Positions 24,272 through 32,900 are shown, numbered from the stretch's first letter. The stretch is 33,583 nt of DNA from Pseudonocardiales bacterium (GCA_003244255.1 QHCD01000011.1:1-33583); one strand, 5' to 3'. The notes: a model not told the origin generated them from the sequence alone. Translations and numbers: made by a program.

Positions 24272-25402
24272 ATGCGGCAACGATCATTTTCAGGTCGAGC
24301 GGCCATCGCGGTCGCAGCGGTCACCGTTACTGCGGCGGTCGGGATTCCGTCCGCTACGGCGCAGCCCGGCGGCGGGTTCCTCGGATCCCTGCGACACAAC
24401 CAGGTAGTGGCCAGCACCATCCCGGCCAACGGCGACGTCAACCCTTACGGGGTAGCGGTCGTGCCGCGCAGCCGGGGCCGGCTGGTGGCCGGCGACGTGC
24501 TGGTCAGCAACTTCAACAATGCGCCCACCACGGCCTCACCCGGCGGCGAGCAGGGACGTGGCACCACGCTGATCGAGATCTCCCCAAGCGGCGTCCGGAC
24601 CCAGTTCGCGCGCATACCGTCCGCATCGATCCGCGGTCGGGTCGGGCTGACCACCGCTCTGGTGGTGCTCCAGACCGGTTGGGTGATCGTGGGCAGCCTG
24701 CCGACCAGCGACGGCACCCCGGCGACCATGCGCGCCGGCGAACTAATCGTGCTCGACAGCACCGGTCGGGTCCGCGAGACCATCGCCGGCCACGGCATCG
24801 ACGGCCCCTGGGACGCGACCGCCCTCGACCTGGGCAAGTTCGCCGAGCTCTTCGTCACCAACGTGCTCACCGGCATCGATGGCGGGCAGCCATCGACGAC
24901 GACCAAGGGCAACGTGGTGCGACTGGTGCTCGACCTGCGCGGCCCGCTGCCGCGGGTGCTGCTCAGCACCGTGATCGCCAACCGGCTGGCCGTGCACACC
25001 GACCCCGCCGCTCTCGTCGTCGGGCCCACCGGCGTAGCGCTCGGTCCGGACGGCGCACTGTACGTGGCCGACGCGGTGAACTCGCGCATCGCCCGGGTAC
25101 CCGACGCCATCTTCCGCGGCAGCCCGGTCAACGCCCGGGCCGCAAGCTCCACCATCACCGCCGGCGCACCCCTCAACGGCCCGCTCGGGCTCGCCATCGC
25201 CCCTAACGGCGACCTGCTCACCGTCAACGGAGCCGACAACAACATCATCGAACTCACCCGAACCGGCGCCGTCGTCGCCGAGCGCGACCTCGACCCGACC
25301 GACCCGCCCGGCGGCGCGCTATTCGGACTCGCCGTCACCGCCTTCCCCGGCGCCGTCTACTACGTCAACGACGACACCAACACGCTCAACGTGCTGCACT
25401 GA
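24272..25402 (+). CDS. Secreted NHL/SMP-30-like beta-propeller protein
   Basis: Exported protein (376 aa) with a signal peptide (MRQRSFSGR, a hydrophobic stretch, then PSATAQ as a likely cleavage region). The mature part has repeated beta-propeller blades: NPYGVAVVP, GPTGVALGPDGALYVADAVN, GPLGLAIAPNGDLLTVNGAD and ALFGLAVTAFPGAVYYVNDD, the pattern of NHL or SMP-30-type propellers. AAGGAG (24259-24264) lies 7 nt before ATG 24272 and decides the start over an upstream in-frame ATG at 24185. The substrate or ligand is unknown. It follows the chimeric pseudogene and converges on DUF4233 with only 8 nt between the stops. Confidence 0.85.
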   Translation: MRQRSFSGRAAIAVAAVTVTAAVGIPSATAQPGGGFLGSLRHNQVVASTIPANGDVNPYGVAVVPRSRGRLVAGDVLVSNFNNAPTTASPGGEQGRGTTLIEISPSGVRTQFARIPSASIRGRVGLTTALVVLQTGWVIVGSLPTSDGTPATMRAGELIVLDSTGRVRETIAGHGIDGPWDATALDLGKFAELFVTNVLTGIDGGQPSTTTKGNVVRLVLDLRGPLPRVLLSTVIANRLAVHTDPAALVVGPTGVALGPDGALYVADAVNSRIARVPDAIFRGSPVNARAASSTITAGAPLNGPLGLAIAPNGDLLTVNGADNNIIELTRTGAVVAERDLDPTDPPGGALFGLAVTAFPGAVYYVNDDTNTLNVLH

Positions 25403-25410
25403 AGGCGCCG

Positions 25411-25749
25411 CTAGTCCGCGAGCATCTGGGCGCGCAACCGCAACTCATAGATCCAGATGCCGCCGAAGATCGCGCCGAGTACATACATCGCCGACGTCAT
25501 CACACCGCACGCGATCACGGCCAGCTGCAGCACCGATCCGAACACCACCCCGATCCGTCGCGGCACGATTCCGGCCGCGACGACCAGCAACCCGACCAGG
25601 CCAAGCAGCAGGCCGAGCTTCAACGACGTCAACCCGCTGCCCACCCTGGCGATCGCGCGCGGGACGAAGAGCACCATCAGCGCTTCGAGGACCAGCGTCC
25701 CCGCCAGCACCCCCCGCACGGCCCGGCGGGTGCGGGCGTCATCGGGCAT
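25411..25749 (-). CDS. DUF4233 membrane protein
   Basis: Small membrane protein (about 112 aa) with about four hydrophobic segments. It matches the DUF4233 family, which in actinobacteria follows folC; function unknown. Recognisable sequence is RAVRGVLAGTLVLEALMVLF and GLLLGLVGLLVVAAGIVPR. ATG 25749 lies inside the end of folC (11-nt overlap), suggesting coupled translation; an in-frame start at 25776 is possible but adds only atypical residues. Confidence 0.88.
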   Translation of the reverse strand: MPDDARTRRAVRGVLAGTLVLEALMVLFVPRAIARVGSGLTSLKLGLLLGLVGLLVVAAGIVPRRIGVVFGSVLQLAVIACGVMTSAMYVLGAIFGGIWIYELRLRAQMLAD

Positions 25750-27085
25750 GGTCGGCGCCCAGCATCGCGCGCGCATCGCCGGCCGTGATCACCGATCCGG
25801 TGACCAGCACGCCGGCACCGGCCAGGTCGTCGGAGCCGGCACGCCCGATGGCCTCGTCGATCGCGTCGGCCAGCGAATCGATCACCGACACGCGAGCCGA
25901 ACCGAACGCAACGGAGGCGAGTTCGCCGAGTTCACCAGCCGGCATCCGCCGATGCGACGAGCTCTCGGTGACGACGACGTGGTCCAGCAGCGGCTCCAAC
26001 TGGTCCAGGATTCCGTGCGCGTCCTTGTCGGCGACGATCGCGACGACGCCGATCAACCGCCGGAACGCGAACGATTCCCGCACCGCCGCAACGGTTGCCG
26101 CCATTCCGGCCGGGTTGTGCGATGCGTCCACCAGCACGGTCGGCGAGCTGCGCACGATCTCCAGCCTGCCGGGCGACCGCGCCGCCGCGAAGCCCTCCCG
26201 CACGAGGTCCGCGGCCAGCGCGCGCTCAGGGCCCGCGCCGAGGAACGTCTCGACGGCCGCCAGCGAGCACGCCGCGTTCTGCGCCTGGTACCCGCCGTAC
26301 AGCGGCAGGAAGACGTCGTCGTACCGGCCCGACAGACCTTGCAGGGTGAGCAGCTGACCGTCGACTCCGGGCCGCCGGTCGGCCACACCGAAGTCCGCGC
26401 CCTCGCGGGCGACGCTGGCGCCGGCGTCGACCGCCGCGCGCTCCAACACCTGCCCTGCAGCCGGATCCTGCGCGGCGAGAATAGCCGTGGCACCCGCCTT
26501 GATGATGCCCGCCTTCTCGCCCGCGATCGCCGCCACCGTGTTGCCGAGGTACCGGGTGTGATCTAGCGCGATCGGCGTGATGACGGCGACCTGGCCGTCG
26601 GCGACGTTCGTGGAATCCCAGCGGCCGCCCATGCCGACCTCGACGACGGCCACATCGACCGGCGCGTCGGCGAACGCGACGAAGCCCATCGCCGTCAGCA
26701 CCTCGAAGTAGGACATCGGTACCGGTTGCTGCGCGTCGACCATGGCGACGTAGGGCGCGATGTCGTCGTAGACAGCGGCGAATCGCTCTCCGCTGATAGG
26801 CGCACTGTCCAGGACGATCCGCTCGGTCACCGACTCCAGGTGCGGGCTGGTGATCCGGCCGATCCGCAGGCCGAACGCCGTCAGCAGCGAGGAGATCATC
26901 CGGCAGGTCGAGGTCTTGCCGTTCGTTCCCGCGACGTGGACCACTGGGTAGGTGCGTTGCGGTGAACCGAGCAGGTCGACCAGCGCGGCGATCCGCGCGA
27001 TCGTCGGATCGAGGCGCGATTCCGGCCAGCGGGTGGCGAGTTCTGCCTCCACCCGCGCGAGTTCGGCGTCCCCGGGGGAGCTCAC
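25739..27085 (-). CDS. folC: Bifunctional folylpolyglutamate synthase/dihydrofolate synthase
   Basis: Adds glutamate to folates, and to dihydropteroate if bifunctional (448 aa). The Mur-ligase-like ATP site is VVHVAGTNGKTST (P-loop GTNGKTS at 53-59). Other landmarks are GRITSPHLESVTERI, VEVGMGGRWDSTN, ALDHTRYLGNTVAAIAGEKA and the C-terminal VDASHNPAGM. The GTG start at 27085 lies 4 nt after the valS stop, with GGAG about 10 nt upstream inside valS. The open frame continues upstream into valS but is meaningless there. It is coupled with valS and DUF4233. Confidence 0.94.
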   Translation of the reverse strand: MSSPGDAELARVEAELATRWPESRLDPTIARIAALVDLLGSPQRTYPVVHVAGTNGKTSTCRMISSLLTAFGLRIGRITSPHLESVTERIVLDSAPISGERFAAVYDDIAPYVAMVDAQQPVPMSYFEVLTAMGFVAFADAPVDVAVVEVGMGGRWDSTNVADGQVAVITPIALDHTRYLGNTVAAIAGEKAGIIKAGATAILAAQDPAAGQVLERAAVDAGASVAREGADFGVADRRPGVDGQLLTLQGLSGRYDDVFLPLYGGYQAQNAACSLAAVETFLGAGPERALAADLVREGFAAARSPGRLEIVRSSPTVLVDASHNPAGMAATVAAVRESFAFRRLIGVVAIVADKDAHGILDQLEPLLDHVVVTESSSHRRMPAGELGELASVAFGSARVSVIDSLADAIDEAIGRAGSDDLAGAGVLVTGSVITAGDARAMLGADHAR

Positions 27086-27089
27086 CGGC

Positions 27090-29633
27090 TCAGAGCTCCA
27101 CGTCGTACCGAACGACGTCGCCAGCGCTGATCCACTCCAGCGCCGCGATCCGGCCCGCGTCGCGCAGGTCTCGCTCCACTCCGCGCAGCGGCTCCAGGTG
27201 CGCGTCTGGACCGATGATCCGCAGCATTCTGACGTCCGTGCGCATGGACACCTTGGCGTCGGACTTCGCCTTGCGCACCGCGGCGATCGCGGCCGCGGCC
27301 GCACGCAGCGGATGCGGATCCGCGCCGGTAACGGGAGCGCCGATGTCGGCAGCGTCGGGCCAGCAGGCGCGATGCACCGAGCCGTCCTGCCACCACGACC
27401 AGACTTCCTCGGTGACGAACGGCAACACCGGAGCGAAGAGTCGCAGCACAGCGGACAGAGCGATCGAGAGCGTCGCCTTCGCCGACTCCGCGCCCGGACC
27501 GCCCTGGTAGGCGCGGCCCTTGACCAGCTCAAGGTAGTCGTCGCACAGCGACCAGAAGAACGTCTCGGTGCGCTCCAGCGCCGCCGCGTAGTTGTAGTTC
27601 TCGTACGACGACGTCGCGTCGGCGACGACGCCGGCGAGTGCGGCCAGCAACGCGCGATCGAGCGGTTCGGTGATCGCGTCGGTGTCGGCGTCGACGGACA
27701 CGCCGATCCCGAGCGCGAACCTACTGGCGTTGAGCAGTTTCACGGCCAGCCGGCGGCCGACCTTCAGCTGCCGGTCCTCGAAGACGAGGTCGAGCCCGAG
27801 TCGCCCGCTGCACGCCCAGTACCGGAGCGCGTCCACGCCGTACCGTTGCAGCGGCTCGCGCGGCGTGACGACGTTGCCCTTGCTCTTGTGCATCTCCTTG
27901 CGATGTGGATCGAGGATGAATCCGGAGATGGCCGCGTTGCGCCACGGCAGCGCGTCGTGCTCGAGGTGCGACCGGACGATCGTCGAGAACAGCCAGGTGC
28001 GGATGATGTCGTGCCCCTGCGGGCGGAGGTCCATCGGAAAGATCTTCGCGAACAGCTCGGGATCGGTCCGCCAGCCGGCCGAGAACTGCGGGCTGAGCGA
28101 CGATGTCGCCCACGTGTCGAGGATGTCGGGGTCGCCGACGAATCCTCCTGGCTGGCCGCGCTGGCTCTCGTCGTAACCCGCTGGAGCGTCGCTGGACGGA
28201 TCGACCGGCAGCGCGTCGTCTGCCGGCGGCAACGGGGACTCGAAGCGCGGCACGCCGACGTCGTCGAGGGCGTACCAGAGTGGGATAGGCACCCCGAAGA
28301 ACCGCTGCCGGCTCACCAGCCAGTCACCGGTCAGACCCTCGACCCAGTGCTCGTAGCGGTGGCGCATGTGCGCCGGATGCCAGACCAGCTCGCGGCCGCG
28401 GTCGAGCAGGGCGGCGCGCAGTCCTGCATCGCGACCGCCATTGCGCAGGTACCACTGCCGGCTGGTGACGACCTCGAGCGGTCGGTCCCCTCTCTCGTAG
28501 AACTTCACCGAGTGGGTGATCGGTTTCGGGTCGCCGTCGAGGTCGCCGGATTCGCCCAGCATCTCGACGATCCGCTGCTGTGCCGAGAACACCGTCTTGC
28601 CGGCGAGTTCGGCATACGCCGAGGCGGCTGCGTCGGCTCGCAGCCACTCCGGGGTCTGCGCCGCGAACCGGCCGTCGCGCCCGATCACCGCGTGGGTGGG
28701 CAGTTGCAGTTCTCGCCACCACGTCACGTCGTTGGTGTCGCCGAAGGTGCAGATCATCGCGATGCCCGAGCCCTTGTCCGGCTCGGCGAGATGGTGCGCG
28801 ACCACAGGCACCTCGACGTCGAACAGCGGCGTGCGCACTGTCTGGCCGAACAGCGGCTGGTACCGCTCGTCGTCGGGATGCGCCACCAGAGCGACACAGG
28901 CCGGGATCAGCTCCGGCCGGGTGGTCTCGATGTAGACCGGCCCGGCCCCGCCGGCGAAGCCGATGCGGTGGAAGGCCCCTGCGCGCTCGCGATCCTCCAT
29001 CTCCGCCTGCGCGACCGCGGAGCGGAAGTCGACGTCCCACATCGTCGGTGCCAGCGCCTGGTAGGCCTCGCCGCGGGCCAGGTTGCGCAGGAACGCGCGC
29101 TGCGACGTCGCTCGCACGTCGGCGCCGATCGTCTGGTACGTCCTCGACCAGTCGACCGAGAGCCCGACCAGTCGCCAGATCGCCTCGAACTCCTTCTCGT
29201 CCTCGGTCGTCTGCACCTGGCACAGCTCGATGAAGCTGCGTCGGGAGATCGACACCTGCCGCTTGGCGTCCGGCTTCTCCGGCGGGGTGAAATCGGCGTC
29301 GTAGGGCAGCGACGGATCGCACCGCACGCCGTAGACGTTCTGCACCCGGCGCTCGGTCGGCAGGCCGTTGTCGTCCCAGCCGATCGGATAGAACACCTCA
29401 CGACCACGCATCCGCTGGTAGCGCGCGATCGCGTCGGTCTGGGTGTAGGAGAAGATGTGGCCGATGGACAGCGAACCGCTCGCCGTCGGCGGCGGTGTGT
29501 CGATCGCGTAGATCCGCTCTCGTGGCGCGGTTCGGTCGAAGCGATACGTCTGGTCCTTCTCCCATGCCGCTACCCACGTGTCCTCCAGCCCATCGAGACT
29601 GGGTTTCTCGGGCATGCGGGAGGGCAGCGACAT
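27090..29633 (-). CDS. valS: Valyl-tRNA synthetase (archaeal/rickettsial-like type)
   Basis: Charges tRNA-Val with valine. 847 aa, of the ValRS type resembling archaeal and rickettsial enzymes and found in part of the actinobacteria, recognisable by FYPIGWDDNGLPTERRVQN. Family landmarks are AIDTPPPTASGSLSIGHIFS (about 43-62), VDWSRTYQTI, an editing domain with VYIETTRPELIPACVALVAH, and MHKSKGNV (581-588) as the KMSKS loop. The class I HIGH motif reads SIGH here (56-59), with Ser where His is usual. ATG 29633 is chosen because an open frame to 29864 adds a low-complexity leader without homology; ATG 29615 is an alternative. folC follows after 4 nt. No T-box precedes it. Confidence 0.93.
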   Translation of the reverse strand: MSLPSRMPEKPSLDGLEDTWVAAWEKDQTYRFDRTAPRERIYAIDTPPPTASGSLSIGHIFSYTQTDAIARYQRMRGREVFYPIGWDDNGLPTERRVQNVYGVRCDPSLPYDADFTPPEKPDAKRQVSISRRSFIELCQVQTTEDEKEFEAIWRLVGLSVDWSRTYQTIGADVRATSQRAFLRNLARGEAYQALAPTMWDVDFRSAVAQAEMEDRERAGAFHRIGFAGGAGPVYIETTRPELIPACVALVAHPDDERYQPLFGQTVRTPLFDVEVPVVAHHLAEPDKGSGIAMICTFGDTNDVTWWRELQLPTHAVIGRDGRFAAQTPEWLRADAAASAYAELAGKTVFSAQQRIVEMLGESGDLDGDPKPITHSVKFYERGDRPLEVVTSRQWYLRNGGRDAGLRAALLDRGRELVWHPAHMRHRYEHWVEGLTGDWLVSRQRFFGVPIPLWYALDDVGVPRFESPLPPADDALPVDPSSDAPAGYDESQRGQPGGFVGDPDILDTWATSSLSPQFSAGWRTDPELFAKIFPMDLRPQGHDIIRTWLFSTIVRSHLEHDALPWRNAAISGFILDPHRKEMHKSKGNVVTPREPLQRYGVDALRYWACSGRLGLDLVFEDRQLKVGRRLAVKLLNASRFALGIGVSVDADTDAITEPLDRALLAALAGVVADATSSYENYNYAAALERTETFFWSLCDDYLELVKGRAYQGGPGAESAKATLSIALSAVLRLFAPVLPFVTEEVWSWWQDGSVHRACWPDAADIGAPVTGADPHPLRAAAAAIAAVRKAKSDAKVSMRTDVRMLRIIGPDAHLEPLRGVERDLRDAGRIAALEWISAGDVVRYDVEL

Positions 29634-29694
29634 GCCCCGATCGTATCGAGCGCCCTCCGCTGCGCTCAGCCCGTGATTGCGATGGACCGGGCAG

Positions 29695-30834
29695 TCAGCT
29701 TCCGATGACCGACCGGATCTTGTCGTCACTGCCGACAGTGAACGTGGCACCGAACCCGGCCCGGTACTTCGCCGTATCGACCAGCTGGGCCACCGAACAG
29801 CGCGCCGGGGTGGCGGCGGTGCCCTGGCCGGTGCAGGTCCTGGCCGGCAGCGTGATCGAGGCATCCGACGCGACTGGGAGCTTGTGCAGGGTCGGGTCGA
29901 CGCTTCCGTCCACGCCGTGCTCCTGGAAGGTGAGCAGCCCGGCCAGCGAGTCCCAGCCGACCACGGTCACCGGCACGCTGTGCCCGGCGAAGGTCGTGCC
30001 CGCCGGCACGCGCAGCCGATCGGCACCGCAGCCCGGCAGCGCCAGCCCCGCCGGTGGCCCGGCCGAACTCGCCGTGTGCGTCAGCGCCAGCCGCGACCCG
30101 CTGAAGCGGTAGGTGTTCGTGACGTGCCTGGCCACATCCCACAGCAGGAAGTCGCCGCGGCGGTCGCAGCCGAACTGGGTCGGCACGCCGGTGCCCGCCG
30201 GCGCAGAGACGACCGCCGAGCCGGGCAGGCTCACGACCGACATGACCGTGCCGGCCGACGTCCCGCCGGCCGGGCCGGTGACCCGCACCAGGACGAACTG
30301 CCGGCGGCCGGCAACCGGTGCGCCTTCGACGACGATGTCGGCGATGCCGTCTCCGTCGACGTCGTCGGTGCCGACGATCGTCAACGGCGTCGCCAGTCCT
30401 GCTCCCGCGAGCGAGAGCTTCTTGCCCGACGACGGCGGCAGGTCGTCCCGCGCGTGCATGACCAGTGTGGTGCCGTCGACGATCACGGCGCCGTCCTGCT
30501 TGCCGTCGCCGGTGAAGTCACCGGCCCGGTAGCTGCGCAGGCTCCCGGTCGGCTGTGGGTTCGGCGCAGTCTGGCTCGGCGTGACGCGGTTGGTCGGCGT
30601 TGTCGTGGCCTTCTTGGCCGGCGGTTGCGGGGCGGATCCCCTGGTGCTGACGATGCCGATGCCCGCGCCGACGACGATCGCGACGGCCAGTGCGCCCGCG
30701 CTGGCCGCGGTCGCGACCCGGCGCCGGCGGATCTGCCGACCTCGGTTGCGTACCTGCTCGACCGACACCGGAATGCCCCGGCCGGCGTCGCGCTGCAGCG
30801 CGTCGAGCCCGCGCCGGAGCTCGTCGTCACGCAT
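29695..30834 (-). CDS. Sigma-linked membrane protein with FG-GAP/VCBS-like ectodomain
   Basis: 379 aa: a cytoplasmic tail of about 40 residues ending in GRQIRRRR, one membrane segment (about 42-62), a Thr/Pro-rich linker, then an extracytoplasmic domain. The domain has FG-GAP-like calcium loops (DFTGDGKQDGAVI near 107-120, DDVDGDGIADIVVEG near 155-170) and several cysteines. Its start overlaps the sigma-factor stop by 8 nt, so the two are coupled. Architecture parallels the two smaller sigma-linked membrane proteins in this window, but the ectodomain is unrelated. It is likely a regulator or sensor for the adjacent sigma factor; no zinc anti-sigma motif is seen. Confidence 0.82.
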   Translation of the reverse strand: MRDDELRRGLDALQRDAGRGIPVSVEQVRNRGRQIRRRRVATAASAGALAVAIVVGAGIGIVSTRGSAPQPPAKKATTTPTNRVTPSQTAPNPQPTGSLRSYRAGDFTGDGKQDGAVIVDGTTLVMHARDDLPPSSGKKLSLAGAGLATPLTIVGTDDVDGDGIADIVVEGAPVAGRRQFVLVRVTGPAGGTSAGTVMSVVSLPGSAVVSAPAGTGVPTQFGCDRRGDFLLWDVARHVTNTYRFSGSRLALTHTASSAGPPAGLALPGCGADRLRVPAGTTFAGHSVPVTVVGWDSLAGLLTFQEHGVDGSVDPTLHKLPVASDASITLPARTCTGQGTAATPARCSVAQLVDTAKYRAGFGATFTVGSDDKIRSVIGS

Positions 30835-31432
30835 CGTCGTCTCCCTGGTCCGTCACGAGCAGCGGTGCCAGTGCGGTGCGACCGCGGGACAGCCGCGCCT
30901 TCACCGTCCCGACCGGCGCCCCGATCTCGTGCGCGATGTCCTCGACGGACATGTCGAGGAGATAGTGCAGGACGATGACCCGGCGCTGCTCGGCCGAGAT
31001 CGCCTTGAGCGCCACGCTGATCGCGACCGCGTTCGGCGAGGGCTCGGGCGCGTTCGCCGGCAGGCCCTGCTCGCGGAGCAGGTAGAGACCGCGCACCGTC
31101 CGGCGGAAGCGGCTGACGGCGAGGCGCCACGCCGTCGTGCGGACCCAGCCGAGCGGATCGGGGTGCTCGCGCACGGTGTCCCAGCGCAGCCAGGCCCGCG
31201 CGTAGGCGTCCTGCACACAGTCCTGTGCCTCGGCCAGGTTGCCGGTCATCGCGTAGATCTGGCCGGTGGTTCGGCGCACGGTCGCTGCGTAGAAGTCGTC
31301 GAAGCTGTGTGGCGAGATGGGGCGGCCGCCCGGATCGGTGGCCGCGATGTCGGGATCGGCCACGGCCACACCCACCCCCCGTTGCGCGGCGAACGATCCC
31401 GTCTGCCGCGCACTGTCGCCACCTGCCGCCAC
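30827..31432 (-). CDS. SigE-family (ECF-like) RNA polymerase sigma factor
   Basis: About 200 aa. Region 2: FDDFYAATVRRTTGQIYAMT, then LAEAQDCVQDAYARAWLRWD. Region 4: ISAEQRRVIVLHYLLDMSVE, then IGAPVGTVKARLSRGRTAL. It differs from the two plus-strand sigma factors (GTVKARLSRGR versus CSESAVKTHSARG), so it belongs to another subgroup. The start is uncertain: GTG 31432 opens the frame, but GTG codons at 31375, 31369 and 31363, preceded by a G-rich run, would give a more typical N-terminus. It diverges from the sigma module at 31671 across a 238-nt gap. Confidence 0.88.
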   Translation of the reverse strand: MAAGGDSARQTGSFAAQRGVGVAVADPDIAATDPGGRPISPHSFDDFYAATVRRTTGQIYAMTGNLAEAQDCVQDAYARAWLRWDTVREHPDPLGWVRTTAWRLAVSRFRRTVRGLYLLREQGLPANAPEPSPNAVAISVALKAISAEQRRVIVLHYLLDMSVEDIAHEIGAPVGTVKARLSRGRTALAPLLVTDQGDDDA

Positions 31433-31611
31433 ATCCTGCTACGCACCAGATCACCGGCAGGTTGCACGATTGCACGAAATCCTCGCATCCGCTGGCGGCA
31501 GGGTCCCCCAGCGTGTGCGTTCTGCCGGTCCGTCCGCCGCGAGGCGACGGGTAAGCCGTCGGCTCATCATCACCGTGGTTCCGCTCCGTCACGTGTCTTC
31601 TAACGAGTCGT

Positions 31612-31639
31612 GTAGACCTCCGGCGCCTCCCGCGTGTCT
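31612..31639 (+). promoter_or_regulatory. Predicted promoter of the second sigma module (GTAGAC-N16-GTGTCT)
   Basis: GTAGAC (31612-31617), a 16-nt spacer and GTGTCT (31634-31639) followed by ATAC, with the same elements and spacing as at 11500-11527. ACGTGTCTTCTA lies upstream (31591-31602). TAGAC and GTCTA are also inverted copies of each other, so an operator reading is possible. The start codon follows 31 nt after the -10 box. Confidence 0.6.
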
Positions 31640-31670
31640 ATACAACTAGGGTGCCGAAGGGGAGAGGTGG

Positions 31671-32210
31671 ATGAGCGTGCCGATGACGTCGACGGCCGAG
31701 TCCGATCGCCAGATCACTGAGTTCGTGATGGCCCAGCACGCGGCATTGGTCCGCTGGGCCTACCTACTGACTGGCGATCAAAACGAGGCGCAGGACCTGA
31801 CGCAAGCGGCACTCGAACGTCTGTGCACCCGCTGGCCGCGCATACGGAACAAGCACGCCCCGAGTGCTTACGTTCGTCGGACCATTGTGTCCTTGGTCCT
31901 CAACGACCGGCGACGGCGCCGATCGGCCGGTCACGCGATGACGATGTTGGGGGGCCTAGCTGTTCCATCGGCGTCCGATCCAGGCTTCACCAGCGTCGAC
32001 GACCGTCTCGGCCTGGCCGCCGGGCTGAAGACGTTGACACAGGCCCAGCGCGTGGCCCTGACGCTGCGCTATTACGACGACCTGTCCATTCATGACGCGG
32101 CAATTCTGATGCGGTGCTCCGAGTCGGCCGTCAAGACACACTCGGCGCGCGGGATCGCACATCTGCGCGACGCCGGCATCACCGACAACCCAGCGAGGTC
32201 CCAGCCATGA
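31671..32210 (+). CDS. SigE-family (ECF-like) RNA polymerase sigma factor, module 2
   Basis: 179 aa. Region 2: ALVRWAYLLTGDQNEAQDLT, then APSAYVRRTIVSLVLNDRRR. Region 4: LTQAQRVALTLRYYDDLSIH, then MRCSESAVKTHSARGIAHLR. It is a paralogue of the sigma gene at 11604, with the same promoter element and the same ATGA overlap with a membrane protein. GGAGAGG precedes ATG 31671; an in-frame ATG at 31683 is possible. The near-identical helix-turn-helix (RCSESAVKTH) suggests the two sigma factors recognise similar -35 elements. Confidence 0.92.
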   Translation: MSVPMTSTAESDRQITEFVMAQHAALVRWAYLLTGDQNEAQDLTQAALERLCTRWPRIRNKHAPSAYVRRTIVSLVLNDRRRRRSAGHAMTMLGGLAVPSASDPGFTSVDDRLGLAAGLKTLTQAQRVALTLRYYDDLSIHDAAILMRCSESAVKTHSARGIAHLRDAGITDNPARSQP

Positions 32211-32818
32211 CAGGCATGTCACCTGACGAGCATGTGGGAACCGTCCTGCGGTCCCTTGCAGGGGGAATCGAACCCGACCCGCCAGACATCGAAAGAATCC
32301 TGTCCGCTGGGCGGCGGCGTCGTCGGATCCGGATCGCTGCTTCCGTCGTCAGCGTCGCCGCGGTCACAACCATCGGTGTCACCTTTGGGGCACACATCTT
32401 GCCGAACCGCAACGCCGGCACACCGCGCGCAGCAATTTCGGTGGACCCGGGCATCCTCCGCGCAGTGAACAACCTCGGCGCGCAGGAAGCCGACGCTCGT
32501 CCGTACCGACTCCGCTACGTCGCGACGACGTCGGCAAGAGCCGCGCCCCTGTTCGAGGGATCAGCCGGGCCGTCCGCGTCGGGCGTGATTGTCGCCACCG
32601 CAGAGGGCCACTACACGCAGACGTTTGTGCCGAAACCTCCAGCGCACGACCACTTCACCACGCTGCTGGTGCTGCTCAATCGACGCACCCTAGCCGTTCT
32701 GGCCTTCGGTACCCGGGGAGCACCGCTTCCTGACGCGACCATGCTGCGGCTAGGCCCCGTGACAGACTGTACGCTGCGCTATTCATCCACTGGGTACACC
32801 AACACGTGTCACAATTGA
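32207..32818 (+). CDS. Single-pass membrane protein coupled to sigma factor (putative regulator), module 2
   Basis: 203 aa, paralogue of the protein at 12128. The cytoplasmic tail contains DPPDIERILSAGRRRRR, followed by one membrane segment (about 44-65) and an ectodomain with RAAPLFEGS, GHYTQTFVP, TDCTLRYSSTG and a final C188/C201 pair, spaced exactly as in module 1. No zinc anti-sigma motif is present. The start overlaps the sigma stop as ATGA. A hairpin (AGCGG/CCGCT) follows the stop within 20 nt. Role as a membrane regulator of the sigma factor is inferred from coupling and topology. Confidence 0.8.
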   Translation: MTGMSPDEHVGTVLRSLAGGIEPDPPDIERILSAGRRRRRIRIAASVVSVAAVTTIGVTFGAHILPNRNAGTPRAAISVDPGILRAVNNLGAQEADARPYRLRYVATTSARAAPLFEGSAGPSASGVIVATAEGHYTQTFVPKPPAHDHFTTLLVLLNRRTLAVLAFGTRGAPLPDATMLRLGPVTDCTLRYSSTGYTNTCHN

Positions 32819-32822
32819 TTCA

Positions 32823-32837
32823 AGCGGTGTCTCCGCT
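32823..32837 (+). terminator. Small hairpin after sigma module 2
   Basis: AGCGG (32823-32827), TGTCT loop, CCGCT (32833-32837): a 5-bp stem starting 5 nt after the stop codon of the membrane protein. No T-run, so a weak terminator at most. Confidence 0.35.
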
Positions 32838-32868
32838 GAAGTAGGCACAAGAATTAGGAAAACTCCTC

Positions 32869-32900
32869 CTTCGGGCGAGGGCATGGGGCGTTGCCCGAAG
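32869..32900. terminator. Inverted repeat in the convergent gap, module 2 / clpX
   Basis: CTTCGGGC (32869-32876) and GCCCGAAG (32893-32900) form a perfect 8-bp stem with a 16-nt loop, in the gap where the plus-strand module and minus-strand clpX converge. It could act in either direction. No T-run on either side. Confidence 0.5.

Noticed and set aside
26952..29708. 918-aa plus-strand open frame opposite valS
   Set aside because: It mirrors a full-length ValRS with clear motifs on the other strand; the antisense translation has no domain.
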